A stretch of 64,000 nucleotides of DNA from Cristatella mucedo (Eukaryota > Bryozoa > Phylactolaemata > Cristatellidae): positions 2,980,001 through 3,044,000 of the forward strand of contig WPIO01000037.1 of assembly GCA_009760855.2 (NCBI GenBank), read 5' to 3'. Within the stretch, counting starts at the first letter, position 1, and every line of letters begins with the position of its first letter. Shown one piece after another: positions 45,074-55,759 of the stretch. The position numbers and the translations under genes were made by a program. The notes beneath the pieces were generated by a model, which worked only from the letters and a program-made list of their open reading frames with translations, did no database searches and was not told where the DNA came from.

Positions 45074-45452
45074 AATCCATAGTCTCTTTAATTAATTCTT
45101 CTGGTATATCAAAAACCTTTCCTGCATCTATCTCTTTCTTTATTTGTTTAGTTTGCTCTATTTTTTTGAGTAAGCTTCAGACTTCATACTATTTATTTTT
45201 TTCTATTTCAAAATCTTTAAGGAACCCTTCAAAGATTGAACCGTCTCTAACTTTAGTAAATACATTTGCTATTTCTGGTTCAGAGGGATTGATTCTAAGT
45301 GCTTTATATTCTAATACTAGTTTAACAGCATTTAACAAAGTTGATCTGATGTCTTCTATTCTACCCATTGGATATGAACAGATTTTAATGTTTGAATACT
45401 GTTGACCTTGTACTTCTTCAAGACAGTCTTTACTTCTTGTCTCAACACTCAT
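45074..45452 (-). pseudogene. Viral protein of unknown function
   Basis: The open frame 45452-45189 (87 codons, starting MSVETRSKDCLEE) is followed in a neighbouring frame by a helical Lys/Glu-rich end to 45074. It is convergent with fibre gene C, only 8 bases away. No family is recognised. Confidence 0.45.
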
Positions 45453-45482
45453 TTTCTATATATTGTTTTTTATTTAAACTAA

Positions 45483-45527
45483 TTAAACAGTGCTTGGATC
45501 AGGTTGTGGTTGTTCTTGTGCTGCTAG
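45483..45527 (-). pseudogene. C-terminal stub of a further viral gene, cut at the right junction
   Basis: About 15 codons ending in a Gln/Pro-rich tail (QEQPQPDPSTV, stop at 45483) lie immediately upstream of the 45452 gene and end at about 45527, where LINE-like sequence begins. The viral genome therefore once extended to the right. A DNA polymerase gene could have been there, but nothing of it remains in the window. Confidence 0.45.
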
Positions 45528-45529
45528 GT

Positions 45530-47090
45530 CTGCATAGTTAAGCAGTTCAGCAGTTAAGCATAGACTGGACCAGATAGAAGCCAGTGAGATTTGTACCAAA
45601 CCATCGGGACAGATAGTTCCTAATCATAGACATGAGCCGAAAGTGGTGACTAGCCGCGGAAGCGGACTTATTAATGAAGCTTTATAGCTCTAAGGAGTTA
45701 CCTAAAATCTGCTTTGCAGCGTCACCCATTCGAATAGCGCACTTTCCTAGTCCATCCAGCCTTACTCTTGGGATGGCCTATCAGGTGAAATTCAGTTTTA
45801 TCGTCACTGAGGCAGTGGCCAACATCCACGATCGTCTGTGCAAGGCAATAATTCGGCTTATTGGTAGCTGCAGTGGATTCCGATGGTTTAACTCACAAAT
45901 ACCGCTGACTGTCGTCAGCATAGAAGTGATGGTCGATCCCATCTGGCCAGAATCACTTTTCCCAGTTACTCGGTACAATTGAAGAACAGCAAAGGACCAA
46001 GAACGGACCTTTGTGTGTGGAGCTCCACTGGCGACTGGTCTTCTGGATGAGGTTTGAAGACCGCACGCCACGGATTGAACACGATGGGACAAGCACGGTT
46101 TAACGCACGCCAGCGCCTCGCCTGGCAAAGCGATAGCCGATATCAGCCATTCAAGTAGGATATCGTTATCAGTGTTTCAAATGCTGCCAACGTATCGTGC
46201 AGGACAAGAGGCAGTATCATTACGATCCTAGTTTGATCCATTAGATGTCGTTCTTCATACGGAAGAGAGCAGTTTCGGAGGAGTGGCGCCGCTTGAATCG
46301 CGACTGAAAATCTTCTGAGAAGTTCATTCGTGCCAATACGTCCTCCGAGCTACTTTGCGACAATGGTTCCGATAATTTTGGATTAAACAAAAGGAGACTT
46401 GTTGGTATAATTTGCCTCTAAATCCAATCCAGGCATTTATATTAGAGGTCAAACGATAGCCGACTTTAAAAGACTTTGGAACAATCTCATTGTACGATTA
46501 AGTACAAGAATTCGAGTTATGGCTGGACTACGTTTTCCACCTGTGAATACCAGAGAGGAGATTATTTAGGGTCTTCAAGAGACTAGCTCTTTTTACCAGA
46601 AATATCTAAGCTAGCCACTTTGTATAATGGAGAACTCCTTAAGGTCACAGATTTCGGCTCAGCACTTGCTTTATTTGGACGTGGCTTTAAATGGGTCTAT
46701 GAATCAACGAAGAATGCTGAAAAACTTATCGAACGAACAGTTAATATCCGTAGTGATTCCGCTCAAATTTGTCCAGAAAATGAATCACTGTCCTACCAAT
46801 TTGTATTGGTTCTGACACTAGGAAGATTTCGGTTATTCAGTGTTGAAAAGAAGTCCCCGTTTTCTCAGCTCTCCGGTCTATACGCGGACAAAGTCTTTGA
46901 AACTGGCAAGATTGGCGTCGGACCAAGACTTCTTAAAGGGGCACCAATACTTCTTCAAGTCTGAACTTTTACACGGCGCATTTTTGAAGTTTTTTGGTAA
47001 ACAAAACGAAATCTACCACTCCGTAAACGGACTGAGCGTAGGAGGGAACTTGTTCATCGATAACACTCTTCCCTAAATTTTCTAGTTCAC
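45530..47090 (-). mobile_element. Degenerate LINE abutting the viral block
   Basis: On the minus strand there are relics of a CR1/L2-type ORF. They are a linker region near 47000-46640 and an RT region near 46050-45700, with an ASGAPH-x-x-V block, a Tyr-Ala-Asp-Asp-like stretch near 45920 and a later KLNFT(T)-like block. Stops and shifts occur in every part. The plus-strand frames over 46620-47076 have no family resemblance and I treat them as shadows. Confidence 0.6.
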
Positions 47091-47224
47091 TGCATCAATG
47101 CGGGCATCTAGGCTACGAGAGGAGTTGGGATGCCCATCAGAAGACCTGCATTACAAACTGATTTAGGCAGTTTCTCTGCATCAAGATTTTTTCAAGCTGC
47201 GTCGCAGGATAAACTGGACGATCT

Positions 47225-47830
47225 GGTGCATACATGATAAAACCTAGAAAGAGATTAAGTTCTCTGAGGGCGCTTTATCAAGTGCAATATTATTATTATT
47301 ATTATTATTAAAACGGGAATACCAGACGAGATCGGGCCGATATTCGAGGTGGTAAGCGGGTAGGCAACAACTTCAGTGTGGCAAACACCCTCTGCGATCA
47401 CAAGACCCAGAATATGGCCGCCGATATGAGTCGCATGACTTCTGAACCAAAGCTCTGAAGCGTCACGATATCTCCTGACTTGACCACATTTAAAAGGAAA
47501 CTAAAAACGCACGTGTTTCCTTTGCAAAAAATGTAAAGCGCCTAGAAAGAGATTGAGTTCTCTGAGTGCGCTTTATCAAGTGTATTATTATTACAGCATT
47601 GAGTGTGTCTCTGCGATTCGTCCTTCGTGTGCTTATTCGTACCGACACTGTGCAAGCTGCCATTTACCACACTTGCATGCTGACCCAGTGCGTGTCGCCC
47701 CTAACCATGCTGTTGTTTATTGAGCACGCTAGCACTAACCATTCAATCTAGCTTCCTTTGCAGCAAATATAAAGTGCCTAGAAGGAGTTTGAGTTCTCTG
47801 AGAGAGCGCTATATATGTCACCTCGTTCGT
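47225..47830 (+). repeat. Stacked LINE 3' tails (family 1)
   Basis: Three ends with the CTAGAAAGAGATT-AGTTCTCTGAG-GCGCTTTATCAAGTG motif occur, at about 47247, 47540 and 47775. Each is followed by a short ATT run or a truncated body containing GTGCTTA-TCGT-CTGACACTGTGCA. They look like independent 5'-truncated insertions or internal duplications. Confidence 0.65.
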
Positions 47831-49300
47831 CGTCTTAGCCTTTAGTCCAAGGCGTCGGGGCATAGCCAACAATTAGTCTCATGACTGGCTAGCCCTGGTC
47901 GTTGAGCTCGACGTATCGGCGCTTTGGTGCAAATGCAGAGGATAGGCTGCCTGGACCTTGACCTGACCTGGACCTTGCACTTCGAGCGTTCCCGGCTGCA
48001 CGCGCTTGCTCAGTCATTCTAAGGACAAAGCCATTTTTTTATAAAGTCGGTTGCTCCTGCTACCGGTTACCGGAGTGATGGGGATTTAGGGAGTTGAAGG
48101 GAAAGCCTCCAGTCAGCCCGAGCGGCGGCGTCCCAGCGAGCTACGCTGGTCCGAATCTGTGAGCTGCAAGTGAAGCACTGGCCTTCGACGATGTGATCGA
48201 AAGTACACCTGCCAATGTCTCGGAACAGAGGCGTAGTGAGACCTTTCGCAGCCCGAGGACAAAGCTGTACATGGCTCTCTCTCCCCATGTCAAAAAGTTC
48301 TGCAAAAAAGCTCCACCTCGTAAGAAATGCAGAAAACACTAGCGGGCATATCGAGTCAAGAAAGTTACATTAGCTGTAGTATAGGTACAAAGTAGCCATT
48401 CCAGCTTTACCTTTGGGGAATTTTTCTGGACTTGAACGTGGCAAGCTGGTCAAGAACAGCTTGAATGTTAATTTTTCCATTGTGTCTTTCTGTGCTTAAC
48501 AACGCCAAATCAGAGATCGATCTTGCCCCATTGATGCGCTCAGATAAGACATGATTATCTACAGCATCCTGTGGGTCATTGTGGTTCATTCTTCGTGTGC
48601 TTTTACCCGTTCACACTATCCCCGCTGTTTGCGGATGTTACCACCAATAATCAGGCAAGGCATTCTATGCAGCACCTGTAAAATGGCTAGAAAGAGATTC
48701 AGTTCTCTGATGGCGCTATACAAATATATTACTATTAGTAGTACTCAGCTTGTTCAAGGAACGTTCAAAACAGGCAACTGATATAGCTATGGTGAGAAGA
48801 ACTTGCAAAGCAACTCTCAAATTAGGAAATGTAATGTATCTCCGTCTGTAACTCCACAAAGTCATAAAGAACATGTGGATGTTACGCAGGAGAGTTTTGT
48901 ATAGTGCACTCACAGCCTAAGCGGCTTTCGGTACGCATTCGGTAGCCAACAGACTTCGTCTCACGCAACAAAAAGAAAGTTGGAAGCATGGCAGAGTCAG
49001 GAGAGCAGTTGAGGTAGTGAGTAGAAACACATCTTCTCCATAACTGACAAATGAAAGACATGAGTTCCACTGGTGTCTTTAGTGCCGAGTCGTGATGTGT
49101 GGCAAGAAGCATTTTACAGTCATATATTTCATTGCACCCCTCGCCGCTTATCTCTTTCGTTTTAATTTATAATCCTCTCTCCTAATCTTCGCTTCGCATC
49201 TCTGTATAATTCCTCTCTTTCTTCTCCCGACTCTAGCTTTTTTCCCTTTTTTCTTTTTATCTTAGTCTGTTCCTCCCTCTATTTATATCTCTCTTATTTT
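47831..49300. other. Intergenic: diverged segmental repeat and LINE family 2 tail
   Basis: Positions 47880-48240 match 25740-26040 (flank of ferritin F2). Positions 48835-49110 on the minus strand are a LINE family 2 3' end, with TTTTGTATAGTGCACTCACAG and the CGGTAGCCAACA block shared with 60990-61060. No gene is seen. Confidence 0.6.
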
Positions 49301-50690
49301 TATTTCTGAAAAAGGTCGATTTGCCTTGACTGAAACCTGGTTTAAATCTGGAAACCTCCCAGCAATTAAAGACGCAATCTCAACTGGTTTCTCCTTCTTT
49401 CACATCCCTAGATCAATCAAAACTGAAGGCGGAGTCCCTATTATCACACGCTCGAAATTCGACTTCAAGCCGTTCGCAGTACCCTCGAAGCAGTCTTTCG
49501 AATCTATTGTTTTGATTTCAACCGACTACAAGCTACTGATGATGGCAGTAGCCTTTCGCTCACCAGGTACCAAGTCCCCCTTTATCTCAGATTTCGCTGA
49601 TCTCATTGCGATTCTGTGTGCAAGAAATTATTCTTTCCTCAACATTCACTTTGATAACTTACCTGATGCCTTCAACCCTGAATTTCGTGCATTGACTGAC
49701 CCATTGTCTTTTGTAGCTCATGTGCATGGCCCTACTCACATCAAGGGTCAGACACTCGGCCAAATTCTCTCATACAACTGCACGTTGTCATCCCCAATTA
49801 TTACCAAATCCTGCTTATCTGACCACATGCTGATCTCATTTAGTCTACAGTGTGTGCCCTCCTCCTCATCTAAAATCACCTGCAAATCGCGAAACCTTAA
49901 GACCATTGACATCGACGCTGTCCGTGCAAGAATATCTGCTTCACCTCTGCTGCTCAATCCCCCTTTCGACCTATCATCATTGGTAGATTGCTACAACACG
50001 ACACTAGCTGACCTGCTCGACGAGTTCGCACCTCTGAATAAGCGCACTGTGAGCCTTCGCCTAGACGGTTTATGATTTACCAGACATTAAACGAGCTATC
50101 TTCTAAGTGGAAGCTTGAAAAAGTATACAACAGATCAGGACTGACTGTCCATCGACAGGCATACGAGGACTACTGTAGACCGTACCAATCAATCCTAGCA
50201 AAGGCCAAGTCTAGCTTCTATACAAACATTGTTGAATCACAGATGCATAATCCAAAATGCTGATGTCGACGACCAACCATCTTCTTAACCGCTCCCAAGT
50301 TAGCTCCGTACTTAGTGATCCCTGTGGTGATCTAACTGATAGTCTCTCTAGCTTCTTTGTCAACAAGATTGGCAAGATCAGGGAATCCTTCCCTAAGATG
50401 GCAGCATCCCTCCTGGAATCATGTCCCTCAATTCCATGCAGCACCTCATTGTCAACTTGTAAGGTCACTAGTTACCTCATCCAGAAGTTTATATCCCAAT
50501 CCAAGAAGGCAACTAGTCTTGTAGACCCTATTCCAACCGTTCTACTTCTATGATACACAGATCTGCTGCTGCCATGTATAACTAACCTCATAGATGTCAA
50601 TAGCCACAGGTCATGTCCTAGCACTTTTCAAAAGTCGAATACCGGTAGTAAAGAAGGCACATGCGTATGCAGCCGTAGGCAAAATTCTTA
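49300..50690 (+). mobile_element. LINE endonuclease region
   Basis: The open frame 49326-50075 carries an APE-type endonuclease: LTETWFKSG near the start, a degenerate central block, then THIKGQTLGQILS and the catalytic-type LSDHMLISF. Further frames to 50553 show the linker between endonuclease and RT, with two stops. The canonical GDFN is replaced by a corrupted NIHFDNLPD. It is an old, inactive copy. Confidence 0.82.
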
Positions 50691-51070
50691 AACTCGCCCA
50701 CAACGCTCACCTTTGGCTTGGCTACTTCACTCCTAGCTGAACTGCTGCACCAGTTGCAACCTCGTCGAGGTCTCAGGTCCTCACTATAAACTAGCCGTTC
50801 CCTTCTTACACTTAAGAAGACCGCTGATCGCAGAAGCTTTTGCTCTACACGTCCTCAACTGTGGAACTCACTACCACAATTCTCATGCATCGACATTTAT
50901 TCTCCTGTTTCGGACTATAGCTTCTCCTTTTCAGCCGTCTTGAGCTGCTACTTGCATGATACTTCGTACATACCCTCCTGACTCAGCTATGCTTCTCACT
51001 TTCTATTGGTTTCGTGAGATGGAAGTATTTTTGCTACTGTATGCTCTATTTTCAACCGTACTCGCCGAAA
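50690..51070 (+). mobile_element. LINE family 2 3' fragment
   Basis: Relics of the LAELLHQLQP and LWNSLPQFS blocks place this piece in the same family as 20.3-20.6 and 61.0-61.4 kb. It separates an endonuclease part from an RT part of another LINE, so it is either nested in one old copy or lies between two copies. Confidence 0.65.
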
Positions 51071-51184
51071 GGCTCTCAGGGTTTGAGTGTGCTTTAGAAA
51101 CTCTCTTGCATAATACCTAATTAGTCCTTGAAGCTTTCTTGAGTTACAGAGATAGACTACTATAGGTTTCCAATATTTGTTTTA

Positions 51185-52670
51185 AAAGGCTGCTGCCATG
51201 CATAGCAAACATCATAAGTATGTCATTGGCCTCAGGTCATGTCCAATCACCTTTCAAAAAGGCTGTAGTCAGGCCAGTACTCAAGAAAGTAACACTAGAC
51301 CACAAGAACTTAAACAACTTCTGCCCAGTCTCCCTTCTACCATTTCTATCAGACACTGGAACGAGTCGTGGCATATCAGCTGATCTCACATACTGAAACT
51401 TCAAATCTTGCTGGTAAGGTCCAGTCTGGTTTTAGAGCTAATCACTCCCAAGAGTCAGCATTGCTTCGGGTGTATAACGACTTACTTAGAAATGCAGACT
51501 TACGCGGTCTTTCTGCTTGTTTTGCTAGATCTTTGGGCAGCTTTTGATACTATCGATCACCAAGTCCTTCTTGAGCGCCTCTCATCTTGTCTTGGCATCA
51601 CTCGCACTGCATTGCAATGGTTCAGGTCCTATCTCAGTGGCACACTCCAGAGTATTTATGTGAATGGACAAATATCATCCGAGAAACCTCTGAAATATGG
51701 GGTACCTCGGGGCTCTGTGCTTGGTCCTGTTCTTTTCACGGTTTCTACTCTCCTTCTTGCCGATGTGATTGCCAGGCACAACCCGGGGTTTCACTTCTAT
51801 GCAGATGACACTCAGTTGTACCTTTGCTTTGATCCCTTCCAGCCTTCCGACATGTCAAATTTTCTCAACTCCCTTGCTGCTTGTATAAATGACATCCGCA
51901 CATGGATGGCAGCAAACTTTCTTACACTGAAATGATGATAAAACCAACTTATTAGTTATGGGTGAACCAAGTGTGGTTCTGTAATCGGAAAGTCTAAGGC
52001 TCAAAATCGGCTCTGCCAGCATTCTCCTGCTGAATCTGCACGAAACCTAGGCATCGTGTTCCTATGTGACCTTTCTCGTTAGATGACCACATTATCTCCA
52101 CAATCAAGTCTGCCTACTTTCAGCTACATAAGGCTAAAATTCGGGCTTGTTTAGATAGGGATATCTCATCTATATCGATCGATGCATTTGTGAACATCCT
52201 GTCTCGACTTCTGTAACTCACTGCTTTCTGGTCTACCGGCCTATGGCCTCAGGTGCTAACAGCTGGTGTAAAACTCTGCAGCTAGGCTTGGCTGTCGTGA
52301 GCGCCACAGTTGCCATAGCACATCACTTCTCGCCGATCTGCACTGGCTCCCAGTCAAGCAACGCATCGACTTCAAGGTTCCATCACTCACTTTTCGGTCT
52401 CTTCGTTCTTTGACTCCTGCCTACCTATCAGATCGACTCCCCCACCAGGCTAAGCACCGTATCACCTGCTTTACAGAATCTAACTGTTTACTTATGCCTC
52501 GTACAAATCTCAAATCCTTGTGGGACCCTGCCTTTAGTTCGTATGCTCCCAAAGCCTGAAACTCATTTCCGACTTGTCTCACGACATCCCGTGACTTGAT
52601 CACATTTAACTGTGAAACTAAAAACGCATCTATCACTGCATTTCGCTGGTCCACGCGATTCGACCTTTGT
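51185..52670 (+). mobile_element. LINE reverse transcriptase, CR1/L2-like (family 1)
   Basis: The open frame 51408-51935 includes the RT core: LLDLWAAFDTIDH with the first catalytic Asp, YGVPRGSVLGPVLF, and the active-site FYADDTQLYL. After a stop near 51935, relics of NLG, SRLDF, LHWLPVKQRIDF and LRSL-x-PAYLSD run to about 52470 and the tail to 52670. It is the only family 1 copy in the window that keeps the catalytic core. Confidence 0.88.
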
Positions 52671-52689
52671 GCTTATAAAATAAATAAAT

Positions 52690-52850
52690 ACTAGCTGATT
52701 GAACAGCCTCTTTTTGTTTGTCTAGCGACAGAAGTGCCTTCACGGCTATCACCACCGCTTGCAGTAGCGATAGAGGATCGCCCACTGCAGGATTCAAACC
52801 CACGACCTCGGGGCCGAGGTCGTGAAAAGCAGCCGCCTTAATTAGTGCAT
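52690..52850 (-). repeat. tRNA-derived SINE (family 2)
   Basis: It has the same body as 22160-22360. Its head contains an 11-bp perfect inverted repeat (52801-52811 against 52814-52824, CACGACCTCGG/CCGAGGTCGTG). A second partial head may have joined here. Confidence 0.65.
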
Positions 52851-54190
52851 GCTGACTGCATGCTGCCACTAACTAAACTTGCATGCTGACCCTATGCATG
52901 TCACCAGTAACCGTGTTATTCTTGTTGTTTATTGAGCATGCTGCCACTAACCATTCCACCGTGCTTCCTTTGCAGCAAATGTAGAGTGCCTAGAAGATAT
53001 TGAGTTCTCTTTTGAGGGCCCAATATCAAATGTATTATTAGTATCATTCTTTCTGCCTTCATCTGCCTACCCCAACGTTCGTCCAGTCTGCCTCAGCCTG
53101 TGACTTGAGTGACAGGGCCAGCCCTGGCCAACAGTTTATACACTGCTGTTGTAAGTTGCTGTTCACTGGTGCACTCACTGCCTGCCGGCACAGCCAGCCA
53201 CTCAGGCAGATATCCAATGGTCTGTGCAAGGCCTAACCATACATCTGATAAGCAGGTGCTGTTGCCCACTGCCAATCGCCATAAACAGCAGCCTCCAGTG
53301 CCTCCCTCTTACATCGATAGCCTGCTAGCTCCCTCTCTGGGAAGCTCTCCGAAAAGCGGTGCATCTAGATAATTTAACATAAAACGCGACCCCTCGTAAG
53401 GCTGTTGCTCTAACCTGTGCTTGGAGGCAGCAGCACCCCGGCAGGACTGCATGGAGCGACGACTGACAGCTTCAGGCTTCCCAGCTCCTTCTCAGTCATA
53501 CCGAAAACATTCAAGACAAGCCTAGTAATGCACTGCTCGAGTTACACTTCTTATTATCAAGTTCTCCGAGCCAAGAGCACGAGCGATGAAAAATGACTGA
53601 GCAGGCAGCTTTAAAGCAGGTTTCATACTGCACATTGCTACTGGCTTCCGCACAGTTCTATGAGAAGCCCAATCCTGCCAGGCTGCACATAATTTGTCGG
53701 GTGCAACTTCGTTTGAATTATCTAGTACAAATGCCAATAGAAGCTACTCTTTAAGTCGCTACTACCCTGGTAGTGTGGTTGCATCAAGGGACATTCCTGT
53801 TCTAAAGCCACAGTGATGGTTGGGACTATACATCGCTTCCCCTGGCTTCCAGCTGGCTGCTATAATCTGATTCTGCCCAAGGGTTATCTAATCATGTGCA
53901 TTTACTGTTATGCACATATGACTGCTGACATATTCGCACAAGCCTTAGTATCCCACAGCATGGCTGCAAAATCTGACCTGCTGTTCCTCTTAATTTAATA
54001 GCTGGCAACTTGATCCTACCGACCCCAGTTAACGACCACCAAAGAATGATCTGACCCCACACAAAAATCTTCGGTCGGAAGCACAACAATATGTGCATGA
54101 TCTTGCTTGACAACTTCTGCCAAAGATATGCTGTTAATGATTCTAACACTCCTACTACATCAACTTCCATGTCGAGAGAACAAACAAAGT
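52851..54190. other. Intergenic with LINE tail and diverged flank repeat
   Basis: A LINE family 1 tail is at 52980-53045. Positions 53110-53450 match 26560-26900. I see no gene up to the F3 polyadenylation signal. Confidence 0.6.
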
Positions 54191-54203
54191 ATATGTTGTC
54201 AGT

Positions 54204-54209
54204 TTTATT
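54204..54209 (-). terminator. Polyadenylation signal of ferritin F3
   Basis: AATAAA on the minus strand, 162 bases below the F3 stop codon. Confidence 0.8.
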
Positions 54210-54370
54210 AATCCCAGCATGCTGACATTGAAGAAATCAGGTAGGACCCACAAGCAAGCAAGAAGCAATCAGAGAAGCAGGCAGCAGCTACTGAAGAATC
54301 TCGAAAATGAGTGGCTAGGCAGCCGTCGAAGCAACAGCAGCTGGGTGAGTAGCCTGTGACAAACGGCTGT

Positions 54371-55364
54371 TTACTCCAGCGACTCTTTGTCGTACAAGTA
54401 CTCGCCCAGACCTTGGCCGACTCTCTTCAGGTTGGTGACATGATCTCCAATTTCCTAAAATATTTCCTACCACTGTATTTGCTACCGATGATGCATCATC
54501 GCCGAGCTTGCAATCGAGCTGCCTACTCATCACAACAATAACCGAACACAGGCTTTCGGCCAGCTGCAAACTTTCGTTCGGCGACCGTAGGCAAAAACGC
54601 ACCTTGATGGCATCGACCTGCTCCTTCAAGAATTCGCCCTCGATGAAGTCGCTGAACTGAGGATCGTTGCTCGCCGTGGCAGTCTTGTGCAGATCCAGCA
54701 GGGCCTGGTTCACCGTCTTCTCAAGTTCGAGAGCGTCCTGGAAGGCCTCGAGGCCATTGTTCCAGAAGGTTTTCTCCGGTTTCTATTACGAATCAGCATT
54801 AGGTAAAATAAAGCACACCAGCCCTATACACTCAGGCACTACAACTAGCACGGCAGCGAGCTAGTGACACGAAAAGAAAGGCGGCGGCACACAAGGAAAC
54901 AGGTTCATTGGCACTCTTGTGATCACCAGACAAGCTCTGGGTCTCGGACAGAAAGGTAGTACACCTGGGCTAAGGTTTGGATATGCGCCACTACCTTGAT
55001 GTCCTTAAGCACTATGCGTCCGCCGCGCTTGTTCTGGTATTTCATCAGCTTCTCGGCGTGCTCGCGCTCCTCCTCCGATTGCTTCTTGAAGTACTTGGAG
55101 AAGTTCTTCAGGCCGACGTCGTCACGATCGAAATGGTACGCCTTTAATAAACAACGCACTTAAATCAAAAATCTGCACTACAATCAGCAGCTTGTCGTAC
55201 CGCATTAGGCAGTAGCAGCAGCCATGCATGCCTACGGCGCCAGGGCGATCGAGCATTACCATGGTTTGGTAAACGTAGCTGGCATACAGCTCCATGTTGA
55301 TCTGCTTGTTGATGCCGGCTTCCGATTCCTCGTGGAAGTTCTGGCGAACCTGTGACACTGCCAT
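54371..55364 (-). CDS. Ferritin heavy-type subunit (F3)
   Basis: The exons are 55260-55364, 54995-55141, 54603-54782 and 54371-54454. Introns are at the same positions and phase as in F1, totalling 171 codons. Exon 1 encodes the same 35 residues as F1. Exon 2 differs at four residues (KKQSEEE, LKDIK end) and exon 3 at nine (for example [16 protein letters not shown]). Exon 4 and intron 3 are essentially identical to F1. All ferroxidase residues (E25, Y32, E60, H63, E105, Q139) are kept and no signal peptide is present. IRE, TATA and ARE/E-box are conserved upstream, so the gene is likely active and may give hetero-oligomers with F1/F2. Confidence 0.97.
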
Positions 55365-55431
55365 TTTTCACTGGGTATCAAAACTGCTCAGCAAAGCGGT
55401 ACGATCGAGATGGTATAACGTGAGCAGTCCG

Positions 55432-55456
55432 CCCGTGCGTTCACTGACGCAGCAAG
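55432..55456 (-). promoter_or_regulatory. Iron-responsive element in F3 5'UTR
   Basis: The hairpin is identical to F1 (TGCGT/ACGCA stem, CAGTGA loop, C bulge, same lower stem) although the flanking 5'UTR has diverged. That supports selection. Confidence 0.93.
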
Positions 55457-55498
55457 ACGAACGACTGCACAATATGGCGTACGACGCTGGGGCCGCGG

Positions 55499-55508
55499 TC
55501 TATATATG
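55499..55508 (-). promoter_or_regulatory. TATA box of ferritin F3
   Basis: CATATATAGA on the minus strand in the same CCGCGG context as the CTATAAATA of F1. Confidence 0.7.
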
Positions 55509-55678
55509 AGCGATTGTAGTTCCGCCCAACTCGGCCGGTTTAATCCGGTTTTGAGTCCCGATAGACGATGATATATGTATGCTCATCTTAGTTTAATAAA
55601 AATGAATATTTTTATATAATGCAACTGAATAAACCATTTTGGTGCCTTTGACCGCCCATGAAGCGAGCGTGCGTAAGC

Positions 55679-55692
55679 CGCTAGGTCACGTG
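55679..55692 (-). promoter_or_regulatory. Antioxidant-response-like site overlapping E-box (F3)
   Basis: CACGTGACCTAGCG on the minus strand. The fixed positions of RTGACNNNGC and the CACGTG are kept, while the spacer differs from F1. The surrounding promoter is largely diverged. Confidence 0.6.
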
Positions 55693-55759
55693 CCATGCGT
55701 GTACTCGGTGACCTATTACCCAGCTAGGCGGGGTGGCGGGTGGCGGGGCGGGCGGTTAA

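Noticed and set aside
30216-45452. Altered genetic code in the viral block (stops read as amino acids)
   Set aside because: All three stop codons occur in-frame, genes also end on the same codons, frameshifts are present, and Trp in the capsid gene is encoded by TGG. Decay or sequencing error explains the pattern better.
46620-47076. Plus-strand open frames of 62-114 codons
   Set aside because: They overlap a minus-strand LINE relic and have no family resemblance.
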